Assembly: GCA_945901845.1 (NCBI GenBank)
Contig: CAMDLR010000007.1
Span: forward strand, 18,459-82,458
Length of the DNA stretch: 64,000 bases
Direction: 5' to 3'
Source: Sediminibacterium ginsengisoli
Lineage (GTDB): Bacteria; Bacteroidota; Bacteroidia; Chitinophagales; Chitinophagaceae
Part shown: positions 35,321 through 44,162 of the stretch, piece by piece
Layout of the letters: each line of letters opens with the position of its first letter
Numbering within the stretch: the stretch's first letter is position 1
The notes under the pieces: generated by a model
The model's input: only the letters and a program-made list of their open reading frames with translations
Told to the model about the DNA's origin: nothing
Database searches by the model: none
Made by a program: the position numbers and the translations under genes

Positions 35321-37528
35321 TTATTTAATTAAGCGCTCAATAGCGGTGTCGTATTTGTTTTTCCAATCCTGAATAGAACCCCAGTTTTCTGTACCTACCT
35401 GAACTTCGCCACTTGTTACTTTTCCTAAAACAGAAAAAGAAACACCCGCCGCTGCCGCGGCTTGCTCAACTAGGGCAACATGTTCGGCTCCACAACTCAC
35501 CACCACGCGGCTTTGCGCTTCACCAAACCAGTATGCATCGGTTCTAAAACCAGCAGCTGCAGCACTTACTTCAAAACCAAGGTTGCTTGTAAATCCAGAT
35601 TCTAAAAGTGTGATGGCTAAACCACCCTCACTGATATCGTGTGCACTTACAATGGTTTTATTTTTAATTAAACTAGCTACTAATTGTTGTACGTTATATT
35701 CAGTATCTAAATCAAAATGTGGCGCTGGCGAATATTCTACTTTTTTTAATTTATGTAAGTATTCTGAACAGCCAATATCATTTTGTTGTGCACCAATTAA
35801 TACAATCACGTCCCCTTCTTTTTTAAAGTTAAGGGTCATGGTGGCGGTCATATCTTCAACAATACCTACCATACCAATTGTTGGTGTTGGATATACAGGA
35901 CCTTCCGGACTTTGATTGTAAAAACTTACGTTACCACCTGTAACGGGTGTATTAAATTTACGACAAGCATCACCCATACCGGTTACTGCTTTTACAAATT
36001 GATAGTACACTTCAGGATCGTACGGATTACCAAAGTTTAAGCAGTTGGTAACACCAATGGGTTCGCCACCACTACAAACAATATTACGCGCTGCTTCTGC
36101 AACCGCAATCATACCACCTTTATAAGGATCAGCAAACACATATTTACTATTACAATCTACCGTCATGGCGAGGCCTTTACCCGTTCCTTTTGCAAGTACA
36201 ATAGATGCATCACTTGGTGCATTGGTAGATGCATTTGCTGCACCCACCATGCTATCATACTGTGTATAGATCCAGCGCTTTGATGCAATGTTAGGCAGCG
36301 TTGCAAGTGCCTCTGCTGTTTGCGCAACACTTGTAACATCCTCAACACGATTGATGTCAAAAGCTTCTATTTTTGAAAAATAAGCAGGCGCTGTGTATTC
36401 TCTAGTGTACTGCGGTGCACCACCTCCTAACACAAGTTCATGTGCAGGTAATGAAGCTTCGTGTACGCCATTCATATAAAAATTTAAGATGCCATCATTT
36501 GTCACTTCTCCAATATTGCTGGCAGACAAATCCCACTTTTCAAATATTTTTAAAACAGCATCTTCTTTTCCTTTTTCTACTACAATTAACATACGCTCTT
36601 GGCTCTCACTTAAAAGTAATTCCCAAGCTTTCATATTTTTTTGACGGGTCGGTACTTTTTCTAAATCAATGCGCATACCTACACCACCCTTTGCACTCAT
36701 CTCTGCGGTAGAACAAATGATGCCTGCAGCACCCATGTCTTGCATACCAACAATGGATCCTGTATGAATAAGTTCGAGACAAGCTTCTAATAATTTTTTC
36801 TCTTGGAATGGATCACCCACTTGTACTGCTGGTAATTCTTCTACGCTGTCTGCTGTAATATCTGCAGATGCAAAACTTGCACCACCAATACCATCTTTAC
36901 CTGTTGCACTTCCTACAAAAAATACGGGATTACCAATACCTTCGGCAGTTGCAGAAATCATATCACCTGCTTTCATAATACCCACACTCATGGCATTCAC
37001 CAGTGGATTGGTATGGTAACAATCTTCAAAATAGATTTCACCACCTACAGTAGGCACACCAAAACAATTACCATAATGCCCAATACCGTGCACCACCCCT
37101 TTTAACAAGCGTTGTGTTTTTGTATCATTTAAATTTCCAAATCGTAAACTATTGAGTGACGCAATTGGACGCGCACCCATGGTAAAAATATCACGCTGAA
37201 TACCACCTACGCCGGTAGCTGCACCCTGAAAAGGCTCTAGTGCACTTGGATGGTTGTGACTTTCAATTTTGAATACCACACCAAAGCCGCCGCCCATGTC
37301 CATTAAGCCCGCATTTTCTTCACCGGCTGCAACCAGCATTCGACCACCATCACGTGGCAATGTTTTTAACCACTTGATTGAGTTTTTATAACTACAATGC
37401 TCACTCCACATGGCACTAAATGAACAGAGCTCAGTGAAGTTTGGGGTTCTACCTAATTTTTGCTTAATTAATTCAAATTCCTCGGCTGTAAGGCGAAGTT
37501 TTTGGGCGGTTTCTACTGTAATTTCCAT
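35321..37528 (-). CDS. purL: Phosphoribosylformylglycinamidine synthase, small-type PurL
   Basis: 735 residues, the small PurL that works with separate PurQ and PurS; neither is in the window. It makes FGAM from FGAR and glutamine in purine synthesis. SAMWSEHCSYKNS and KIESHNHPSALEPFQGAATGVGGI contain the catalytic His, and two AIRS-like repeats follow (GDACRKFNTPVTGGNVSFYNQ). A TACCTTCG sequence upstream departs by one base from the -7 consensus. Confidence 0.96.
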   Translation of the reverse strand: MEITVETAQKLRLTAEEFELIKQKLGRTPNFTELCSFSAMWSEHCSYKNSIKWLKTLPRDGGRMLVAAGEENAGLMDMGGGFGVVFKIESHNHPSALEPFQGAATGVGGIQRDIFTMGARPIASLNSLRFGNLNDTKTQRLLKGVVHGIGHYGNCFGVPTVGGEIYFEDCYHTNPLVNAMSVGIMKAGDMISATAEGIGNPVFFVGSATGKDGIGGASFASADITADSVEELPAVQVGDPFQEKKLLEACLELIHTGSIVGMQDMGAAGIICSTAEMSAKGGVGMRIDLEKVPTRQKNMKAWELLLSESQERMLIVVEKGKEDAVLKIFEKWDLSASNIGEVTNDGILNFYMNGVHEASLPAHELVLGGGAPQYTREYTAPAYFSKIEAFDINRVEDVTSVAQTAEALATLPNIASKRWIYTQYDSMVGAANASTNAPSDASIVLAKGTGKGLAMTVDCNSKYVFADPYKGGMIAVAEAARNIVCSGGEPIGVTNCLNFGNPYDPEVYYQFVKAVTGMGDACRKFNTPVTGGNVSFYNQSPEGPVYPTPTIGMVGIVEDMTATMTLNFKKEGDVIVLIGAQQNDIGCSEYLHKLKKVEYSPAPHFDLDTEYNVQQLVASLIKNKTIVSAHDISEGGLAITLLESGFTSNLGFEVSAAAAGFRTDAYWFGEAQSRVVVSCGAEHVALVEQAAAAAGVSFSVLGKVTSGEVQVGTENWGSIQDWKNKYDTAIERLIK

Positions 37529-37614
37529 GATGCTGCGAAGGTAAGATAGCCGCTTCTAATTGTTTAGTCGAATTACCAACATTAAAGTCCATTAAATGTG
37601 AAATTCAATGCAAA

Positions 37615-37726
37615 AGCGCTAAAATAATTCTTCTTTAATTCATATATGATCTTTTATAATACAAATCTGGTCAATCACCAGCATTATTTTATCAATCAAA
37701 AAAATACTAACACAGATTTTAGCACT
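37615..37726 (+). promoter_or_regulatory. Structured AT-rich region upstream of glnA
   Basis: The 315-nt gap between purL and glnA has no supported ORF. AGCGCTAAAAT (37615-37625) is a near-perfect inverted match (10 of 11) of ATTTTAGCACT (37716-37726). Nested between them is a hairpin CTGGT/ACCAG (37667-37681). TATCTTTA (37809-37816) near the gene resembles a -7 box. The outer repeat lies upstream of that box, so it may be an operator or attenuator of an earlier start site. Confidence 0.3.
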
Positions 37727-37843
37727 TTTTGAGCGATTAGGCCGTATTTATTAAAGAATTGGGGGATTTTTTGTTGATTAATTTCCAAAAAGTTAAAAAT
37801 TTAGGCAGTATCTTTACATTTTAATCATATTAAAACTATTTAT

Positions 37844-40030
37844 ATGTCATTACGTTTTGATGCAATCCGTGATTTGAAGAACAACCAAACCACCGTTGCA
37901 GCGAGTGCAAAAATTACAGGTATTTTTAATTCCAGCGTTTTTACTGTAAAAACAGCTAGAGAATACCTCACCGATGAATCTTATAAAAGTTTAATCACTA
38001 GTATAAGAGGTGGTAAAAAAATTGACCGTTCAATGGCCAATCAAATTGCCATTGGTATTAAAGCATGGGCCGAAAGCAAAGGCGTAACACACTATACACA
38101 CTGGTTCCAACCACTTACTGGAACCACCGCAGAAAAACACGATTCGTTTTTTACCTTAAAAGGTGATGGAACCGCTATCGAAGAGTTTGATGGTGCTGCA
38201 CTTATTCAACAAGAACCAGACGCATCATCTTTTCCAAGTGGTGGATTACGTGCAACATTTGAAGCAAGAGGCTATACCGCTTGGGACCCTTCTTCACCCG
38301 CATTTATTATTGAAATTGGACAAGGTAAAACACTTTGTATCCCTACTTTATTTGTGGCCTATACGGGCGAGTCACTTGACTATAAAGCACCATTATTAAA
38401 AGCAGTAGAAGCCATCAATAAAGCAGCCATCGACGTTTGTCATTACTTCGATAAAAACATTACCAAAGTAACACCAACACTAGGTTGGGAACAAGAGTAT
38501 TTTGTAATCGATGAAGCTATTGCCAATGCGAGACCTGATTTAGTGCAGTGTGGCAGAACCGTATATGGCGCTTCTCCTGCAAAAGGACAACAATTAGAAG
38601 ACCATTATTTTGGCTCGATTCCAGAGCGCGTTTATGCGTTTATGAGAGACTTTGAACAAGAGTCTTACAAACTTGGTATTCCACTTCGCACGCGTCACAA
38701 TGAAGTAGCACCTGCACAATTTGAGTGCGCACCAATTTTTGAAGAAGTAAATATTGCCGTAGACCACAACACGCTTTTAATGGACATCATGAACCGAGTT
38801 GCAAAGCGTCACAAACTCGTGGTATTATTTCACGAAAAACCATTTGCTGGCATTAACGGAAGTGGTAAACACAACAACTGGAGTTTAGCAACAGATACAG
38901 GTATTAATTTATTAGCACCGGGTAAAACGCCAAAAACAAACCTCATGTTTTTGACCTTTTTTGTTAATGCCATTAAAGCCGTTCACGACTATGCTGATAT
39001 CTTACGTGCTGCCATCGCATCTGCACCTAACGACCATAGACTTGGTGCCAACGAAGCGCCTCCAGCCATCATTTCTGTTTTTGTAGGACAATATTTAGCC
39101 AAGGTCCTTGAAGACATTGAAACCCGTGTGGGCAGCAAGTTTGACGAGCAGGACGAAGCTATTTTAAAACTAGATTTACACAGAAGTATTCCGGAATTGT
39201 TATTAGACAACACCGATCGTAACCGTACGTCTCCTTTTGCATTTACGGGCAATAAATTTGAATTTAGAGCCGTAGGTTCTTCTGCAAACTGTGCTATTTC
39301 TATGACGGTATTAAATACGATTGTTGCAGATACACTCAAGCAATTTAAAGCAGATGTGGATGGTCTTGTAGAAAAAGGCGACAAAAAAGAAGTTGCCATC
39401 ATGCAAGTGATTCAAAAATACATTGTAGAAAGTAAGGCTGTTTTATTTGAAGGCGATGGCTACAGTGAACAGTGGCACGAAGAAGCAGAACGCAGAGGTC
39501 TTCCAAATTTAAAAACAACACCTGTTGCACTTGATGCCATGGTTACTAAAAAAGCAAAAGATTTATTTGAAAGAAACCATGTGTATACCCACACAGAACT
39601 GGAAGCAAGACATGAGATTGAACTAGAAAAATATATCAAAAAAGTACAAATCGAAGCGCGCATTATGGGCGATCTAGCGATCAATCATATTTTACCTGCG
39701 GCGATTTCTTATCAAAATAAATTGTCTACTAATATTAGTGGATTAAAAGCCGCTGGTTTAGGTGCAGATGCCTATGCTAGTCAAAACGATTTATTACAAC
39801 AAGTAAGTAAGCACATACAAGTTATTTACACGCAGGTAAATGCCATGGTAGAAGCTAGAAAAATAGCCAACAACATCGAAGACACCAGAAAAAAAGCCAT
39901 CGCTTATGAAGCCGATGTGAAATCTGCATTTTTTGATGAAATCCGCTACCATGTGGACAAACTAGAACACTTAGTAGATGACGATAAATGGACCTTACCA
40001 AAGTATAGAGAAATGTTATTTTTAAGATAA
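37844..40030 (+). CDS. glnA: Glutamine synthetase type III
   Basis: 728 residues, the long GlnN (GSIII) form common in Bacteroidota and absent from most Proteobacteria; it makes glutamine from glutamate, ammonia and ATP. Features: GGLRATFEARGYTAWDP near residues 132-148, TLGWEQEYFVID with catalytic Glu residues, NEVAPAQFECAP, and GINGSGKHNNWSL. The C-terminal helical region (about 560-728) is typical of GSIII. It lacks the adenylylation Tyr motif of type I GS. Its own upstream region is structured. Confidence 0.96.
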   Translation: MSLRFDAIRDLKNNQTTVAASAKITGIFNSSVFTVKTAREYLTDESYKSLITSIRGGKKIDRSMANQIAIGIKAWAESKGVTHYTHWFQPLTGTTAEKHDSFFTLKGDGTAIEEFDGAALIQQEPDASSFPSGGLRATFEARGYTAWDPSSPAFIIEIGQGKTLCIPTLFVAYTGESLDYKAPLLKAVEAINKAAIDVCHYFDKNITKVTPTLGWEQEYFVIDEAIANARPDLVQCGRTVYGASPAKGQQLEDHYFGSIPERVYAFMRDFEQESYKLGIPLRTRHNEVAPAQFECAPIFEEVNIAVDHNTLLMDIMNRVAKRHKLVVLFHEKPFAGINGSGKHNNWSLATDTGINLLAPGKTPKTNLMFLTFFVNAIKAVHDYADILRAAIASAPNDHRLGANEAPPAIISVFVGQYLAKVLEDIETRVGSKFDEQDEAILKLDLHRSIPELLLDNTDRNRTSPFAFTGNKFEFRAVGSSANCAISMTVLNTIVADTLKQFKADVDGLVEKGDKKEVAIMQVIQKYIVESKAVLFEGDGYSEQWHEEAERRGLPNLKTTPVALDAMVTKKAKDLFERNHVYTHTELEARHEIELEKYIKKVQIEARIMGDLAINHILPAAISYQNKLSTNISGLKAAGLGADAYASQNDLLQQVSKHIQVIYTQVNAMVEARKIANNIEDTRKKAIAYEADVKSAFFDEIRYHVDKLEHLVDDDKWTLPKYREMLFLR

Positions 40031-40116
40031 GCGCACCGAGTAATTAATTGGGTTAACCGAAAATTAAAAGAGCCGAAGGCAAAATTTAGTAACTTAACAA
40101 TACTTAAAATTAAATT

Positions 40117-40506
40117 ATGAAAAAAATAATCGCACTCTTAACAATTGTTGGTTGTATCGCAGCTACAAGTGTTATGGCACAAGGTGGTGGCGGTGGTCAG
40201 CAAATGGACCCTGCTCAAATGCTTGAAATGATGAAGCAACGTATCAAGCCTCAGTTAATTGAAAAAACCAAACTATCTGACTCAGAAGCAGACAAGGTTA
40301 TAGAAATTCAATTATGGGTGCAAACACAAGGACGAGGGCTTCGTGATTTATCGGAAGAAGAAAGAGCTACTAAACAAAAAGAAACTGCTGACGAACGCAA
40401 AAAGAAATTAAAGGCAGTTCCTTTAACGGATGATCAAATTAAAGCAGTAGATGATTTCTACGAAGAAATGAGAAAGAACAGACCACAGCGTGGTGGTGGA
40501 CAATAG
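40117..40506 (+). CDS. Small secreted helical protein
   Basis: 129 residues with a signal peptide (MKKIIALLTIVGCIAATSVMAQ). The mature part starts with GGGGGQQ, then helices rich in Lys, Glu and Met (AQMLEMMKQRIKPQLIEKTKLSDSEA, LTDDQIKAVDDFYEEMRK) and ends RPQRGGGQ. The size, charge and a helical LTDDQ block resemble the Spy/CpxP-like LTxxQ periplasmic chaperones, but no second LTxxQ was found, so this is weak. It is 86 nt downstream of glnA and converges on accC with a shared terminator. Confidence 0.75.
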   Translation: MKKIIALLTIVGCIAATSVMAQGGGGGQQMDPAQMLEMMKQRIKPQLIEKTKLSDSEADKVIEIQLWVQTQGRGLRDLSEEERATKQKETADERKKKLKAVPLTDDQIKAVDDFYEEMRKNRPQRGGGQ

Positions 40507-40521
40507 TTCCTATAGCATTCA

Positions 40522-40558
40522 AAAAAAATCCCTTACAAATTGTAAGGGATTTTTTTTA
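40522..40558. terminator. Bidirectional terminator between the secreted-protein gene and accC
   Basis: A perfect inverted repeat (AATCCCTTACA / TGTAAGGGATT) with a 3-nt loop is flanked by A8 on the left and T8 on the right, so it can end transcripts from both directions. The accC stop lies at its right edge. Confidence 0.92.
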
Positions 40559-41893
40559 TTTCATCGTAAAGGTTTCTAAAAACTTTGTGGTAAAATTACC
40601 TTTTCTAAAATCTTCATTTTGCATGAGTTGCAAATGAAAAGGTATGGTTGTTTTCACACCTTCAATTACATATTCCGATAAGGCACGATACATGGTATCA
40701 ATGGCCTCCTCACGCGTTTGCGCAACGGTAATTAATTTACCAATCATAGAATCATAATACGGCGGAATCACATAACCAGCATATACATGGCTATCTACAC
40801 GAACACCATGCCCACCTGGGGTATGTAGAACGGTAATTTTTCCGGGTGAAGGTCTAAAATCGTTGTAGGGGTCTTCGGCGTTGATACGGCACTCAATGGC
40901 GTGCATTTGCGGCTCGTAGTTACGGCCAGAAATTTTTTCACCCATCGCTATTTTAATTTGCTCTTTAATCAAATCGAAATTAATCACTTCTTCTGTTACA
41001 CAGTGCTCTACCTGAATACGGGTATTCATTTCCATGAAATAGAAGTTGCGGTGCTTGTCCACTAAAAATTCTACGGTACCCACACTTTCATAATTAATGG
41101 CTGCTGCTGCTTTAATGGCCGCATCTCCCATTTGTTTACGCAGTTCAGGCGTCATAAATGGTGAAGGAGATTCTTCTACTAATTTTTGGTGACGGCGCTG
41201 TATCGAACAGTCACGCTCACTCATATGACATACCGTTCCGTATTGATCTCCAGCAACCTGTATTTCGATATGTCTTGGCTCTTCAACAAATTTTTCCATG
41301 TACACGCCGTCATTTTTAAATGCAGCAGCGGCTTCATGTCTTGCATCAGCATATGCTTTTTCAATTTCTTCTTCCTTCCAAACCACACGCATCCCTTTAC
41401 CACCACCACCAGCAGTTGCTTTTAAAATAACTGGGTATCCAATTTCTTTGGCTAATGTTACTGCTTCCGCTACACTTTCTAACAAACCTTTACCACCTGG
41501 GACCACCGGAACACCTGCTTTAATCATGGTATCCTTAGCCGTAATCTTATCCCCCATTTTATTAATCATTTCGGGAGTTGGACCAATAAATTTAATGCCA
41601 TGATCGGCACAAATTTGTGCAAACTTGGCATTCTCTGCTAAAAATCCATAACCAGGATGAATGGCGTCTGCATTGGTAATTTCGGCAGCCGCCATGATAT
41701 GAGGAATGTTTAAATAAGAATCCACCCCTTTAGGTTTACCGATACAAACAGCTTCGTCCGCAAATTTTACGTGCAAGCTATCTTTATCGGCAGTCGAATA
41801 AACGGCTACCGTTTTAATCCCCATCTCTCTACACGTACGGATGATACGTAGCGCAATCTCTCCTCTATTGGCAATCAATATTTTATTGAACAT
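40556..41893 (-). CDS. accC: Biotin carboxylase of acetyl-CoA carboxylase
   Basis: 445 residues, normal length. It carboxylates biotin on AccB with ATP and bicarbonate, the first step of fatty acid synthesis. N-terminal [19 protein letters not shown], the ATP-grasp loop [13 protein letters not shown] and [15 protein letters not shown] are present. It follows accB by 32 nt; accA and accD are not in the window. Confidence 0.96.
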   Translation of the reverse strand: MFNKILIANRGEIALRIIRTCREMGIKTVAVYSTADKDSLHVKFADEAVCIGKPKGVDSYLNIPHIMAAAEITNADAIHPGYGFLAENAKFAQICADHGIKFIGPTPEMINKMGDKITAKDTMIKAGVPVVPGGKGLLESVAEAVTLAKEIGYPVILKATAGGGGKGMRVVWKEEEIEKAYADARHEAAAAFKNDGVYMEKFVEEPRHIEIQVAGDQYGTVCHMSERDCSIQRRHQKLVEESPSPFMTPELRKQMGDAAIKAAAAINYESVGTVEFLVDKHRNFYFMEMNTRIQVEHCVTEEVINFDLIKEQIKIAMGEKISGRNYEPQMHAIECRINAEDPYNDFRPSPGKITVLHTPGGHGVRVDSHVYAGYVIPPYYDSMIGKLITVAQTREEAIDTMYRALSEYVIEGVKTTIPFHLQLMQNEDFRKGNFTTKFLETFTMK

Positions 41894-41925
41894 CGTTTCA
41901 ATTTAAAGTTTAAGGAAGAACCTAC

Positions 41926-42399
41926 TTATTTATTAGGCTCTACTAAAAATAATGGCTGGTCAAACTCTACTGGACTTGCGTCTTCAACGAGCACCTTAAC
42001 AATGGTTCCCGAAATTTCACTTTCAATTTCGTTAAACAACTTCATTGCTTCAATAATACAAACCACTTTACCAGTAGCTACATCGGTACCTACGTCTGCA
42101 AGTAATGGCTTATCTGGGGAGGCTCTTCTATAAAAAGTTCCAATCATTGGACTCTTTATAGTGATTAGGTTGTCCGCCTTTGGAGCAGCAGGCGCGCTAG
42201 CTACAGGAGCTGCGGCTGGCGCTAATGGAGCAGCAGGAGCTGGCGCATACAACGCTTGGCTAGTTGCCGACGTGTAGGTTACAGCGGCCTCTTCCTTTTG
42301 CTTGATGGTTACTTTACCATCTTTATCTTCTATACTGATTTCGCCAATGTTACTTTTATTGACAATTTTGATTAATTCGTGAATTTGCTTTAAGTCCAT
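41926..42399 (-). CDS. accB: Biotin carboxyl carrier protein
   Basis: 157 residues. An N-terminal helical region (MDLKQIHELIKIV) leads to an Ala/Pro-rich linker (about 50-75) and the biotinyl domain with Lys120 in IIEAMKLFNEIES as the biotinylation site. It carries CO2 from AccC to the AccAD transferase. It precedes accC in the usual accBC order; a T-rich upstream region separates it from efp's terminator. Confidence 0.95.
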   Translation of the reverse strand: MDLKQIHELIKIVNKSNIGEISIEDKDGKVTIKQKEEAAVTYTSATSQALYAPAPAAPLAPAAAPVASAPAAPKADNLITIKSPMIGTFYRRASPDKPLLADVGTDVATGKVVCIIEAMKLFNEIESEISGTIVKVLVEDASPVEFDQPLFLVEPNK

Positions 42400-42470
42400 T
42401 TTTACGGTTTTTGGGGTAAATTGGGGGTATTTTGATCAATTTCGGGAGCAAAATAGGCATTTTTTGCCAA

Positions 42471-42501
42471 AAAAAGGGGAAAATCGAATTTTCCCCTTTT
42501 T
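42471..42501 (-). terminator. Intrinsic terminator downstream of efp
   Basis: AAAAAGGGGAAAAT and ATTTTCCCCTTTTT pair perfectly around a 3-nt loop; T-rich sequence continues on the minus strand. It sits 20 nt after the efp stop. Confidence 0.9.
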
Positions 42502-42520
42502 TATTTATTAAAGATTTCTC

Positions 42521-43087
42521 TTATTCTTTTACTCTTTCTACGTAGTCACCAGATTTGGTATTTACGCGGATTAATTCGCCTTCTTCCACAAATAAAGGAA
42601 CCATTACAGTGGCACCTGTTTCTACCGTAGATGCTTTTAATGCACGGGTAGCTGTATCACCTCTTAATCCTGGCTCACAATAAGTAACCCTAACAACAAT
42701 TTTTTCTGGTAATTCTGCGCCAATCGCTTGATCGGTTTCTGTATTAATAAACACAAAAACTTCAGCACCGTCTTTTAAAAACTGAGGTGCATCAATCATT
42801 TCTTCACCTAAAGCAATTTGCTCGAAAGTCTCATTGTTCATAAGGTTGAAACCACTTTCGTCTTTATATAAAAACTGGAAAGCTCTCTTCTCAACACGAA
42901 CTGGGTAAATGGTTTCACCACTATTCCATGTTTTTTCAATAGATCTTTTGTTGTCTACACCTTTTAATTTAGCCCAAACCTTTGCTGCTGCACGAGCCGT
43001 CTTGTTCTCGCCAAATTCAACAACTGAATATAAGCTTCCGTCTAATTTAAGGATCACCCCACGTGAGATGTCTGAAGTAGTTGCCAT
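42521..43087 (-). CDS. efp: Elongation factor P with non-canonical loop
   Basis: 188 residues, normal EF-P size with the KOW-like N-domain and two OB domains; GETIYPVRVEKR, EVFVFINTETDQAIGAELPEKIVVRV and the C-terminal EEGELIRVNTKSGDYVERVKE are standard. EF-P rescues ribosomes stalled at proline runs. The domain I loop, usually PGKG or PGRG around residue 32-34, instead reads GENKTARAAAKV (26-37), about two residues longer and without Pro-Gly. Which residue, if any, is modified is unclear. It has its own TACTTTTG box and terminator. Confidence 0.93.
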   Translation of the reverse strand: MATTSDISRGVILKLDGSLYSVVEFGENKTARAAAKVWAKLKGVDNKRSIEKTWNSGETIYPVRVEKRAFQFLYKDESGFNLMNNETFEQIALGEEMIDAPQFLKDGAEVFVFINTETDQAIGAELPEKIVVRVTYCEPGLRGDTATRALKASTVETGATVMVPLFVEEGELIRVNTKSGDYVERVKE

Positions 43088-43127
43088 GTGTTTGATTTTA
43101 AAATGAAGACTTTTGTGAAGTCGAGCG

Positions 43128-43135
43128 CAAAAGTA
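43128..43135 (-). promoter_or_regulatory. Candidate -7 box for efp
   Basis: Minus strand TACTTTTG matches TAnnTTTG, 40 nt before the efp ATG. No convincing -33 element. Confidence 0.4.
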
Positions 43136-43198
43136 TGGATTGAACGGGATATTTTAGTAAAGTTTAATAGGAAAGAAGGTAAGGTATTGTTTTTCACC

Positions 43199-43206
43199 TA
43201 TTTTTG
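43199..43206 (+). promoter_or_regulatory. Candidate -7 box for sucD
   Basis: TATTTTTG matches TAnnTTTG, 26 nt before the sucD ATG. The nearest TTG is too close for a -33. Confidence 0.4.
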
Positions 43207-43232
43207 CGGCAAATAAAAATACCGAGACCACT

Positions 43233-44105
43233 ATGTCAGTATTAGTTAATAAGCATTCTAAAGTAATTGTTCAGGGATTTACCGGAACAGAAGGCACGTT
43301 CCACGCTACACAAATGATTGAATATGGCACCCAGGTTGTTGGTGGTGTTACCCCCGGAAAAGGTGGTACCACACATTTGGACAAGCCTGTGTTTAATACC
43401 GTAGCAAGTGCTGTTGCAGAAACAGCCGCAAACGTTAGTATCATTTTTGTGCCACCTGCTTTTGCAGCAGATGCCATTATGGAAGCTACCGATGCTGGAA
43501 TCGAACTTGTTGTATGTATCACAGAGGGTATTCCAGTGCAAGACATGGTTAAAGTGAAAAATTATTTGCTCGGAAAAACAACCAGACTTATTGGACCTAA
43601 CTGCCCTGGCGTTATTACTGCTGGTGAAGCAAAAGTAGGTATCATGCCAGGTTTCATATTTAAACCAGGACGTATTGGTATTGTTTCAAAGAGCGGTACA
43701 TTAACATATGAAGCTGCAGACCAAGTGGTGAAAGCGGGTATGGGAATTTCTACAGCAATTGGTATTGGTGGTGACCCAATAATTGGTACCCCTACAAAAG
43801 ATGCTGTTGAGCTTTTAATGAACGACCCTGAAACCGATGGTATTATTATGATTGGTGAAATTGGTGGTAGCATGGAAGCTGAAGCAGCAGAGTGGATTAA
43901 AGCCAATAAAACAAAACCTGTAGTAGGATTTATTGCTGGTCAAACAGCGCCTCCGGGTAGAAGAATGGGCCACGCGGGTGCGATTGTTGGCGGTGCAGAT
44001 GATACAGCAGCAGCTAAAATGAAAATTATGGCAGCTTGTGGTATTCATGTAGTTGCTAGCCCAGCTGATATTGGAAAAACAATGGCAGAAGTTATTAATA
44101 AATAA
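43233..44105 (+). CDS. sucD: Succinyl-CoA ligase alpha subunit
   Basis: 290 residues. [21 protein letters not shown] binds CoA, and GHAGAIVGG holds the phosphorylated His247. It forms the TCA-cycle enzyme with SucC, interconverting succinyl-CoA and succinate with nucleotide triphosphate. sucC is not adjacent, unlike in most bacteria where sucCD are paired. It ends with a strong terminator. Confidence 0.96.
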   Translation: MSVLVNKHSKVIVQGFTGTEGTFHATQMIEYGTQVVGGVTPGKGGTTHLDKPVFNTVASAVAETAANVSIIFVPPAFAADAIMEATDAGIELVVCITEGIPVQDMVKVKNYLLGKTTRLIGPNCPGVITAGEAKVGIMPGFIFKPGRIGIVSKSGTLTYEAADQVVKAGMGISTAIGIGGDPIIGTPTKDAVELLMNDPETDGIIMIGEIGGSMEAEAAEWIKANKTKPVVGFIAGQTAPPGRRMGHAGAIVGGADDTAAAKMKIMAACGIHVVASPADIGKTMAEVINK

Positions 44106-44116
44106 TTAGACGTTTT

Positions 44117-44153
44117 AAAAAAGGCCTGTAACATTTGTTGCAGGCCTTTTTTT
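44117..44153 (+). terminator. Intrinsic terminator downstream of sucD
   Basis: AAAAAAGGCCTG pairs with CAGGCCTTTTTT; the stem may extend inward through TAACA/TGTTG. A run of eight T follows. It isolates sucD from the next gene, 10 nt downstream. Confidence 0.92.
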
Positions 44154-44162
44154 TGCCTATCA

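Noticed and set aside
43242..43906. Three minus-strand ORFs antisense to sucD
   Set aside because: All lie within the highly conserved sucD gene, show no recognised domain and have atypical composition.
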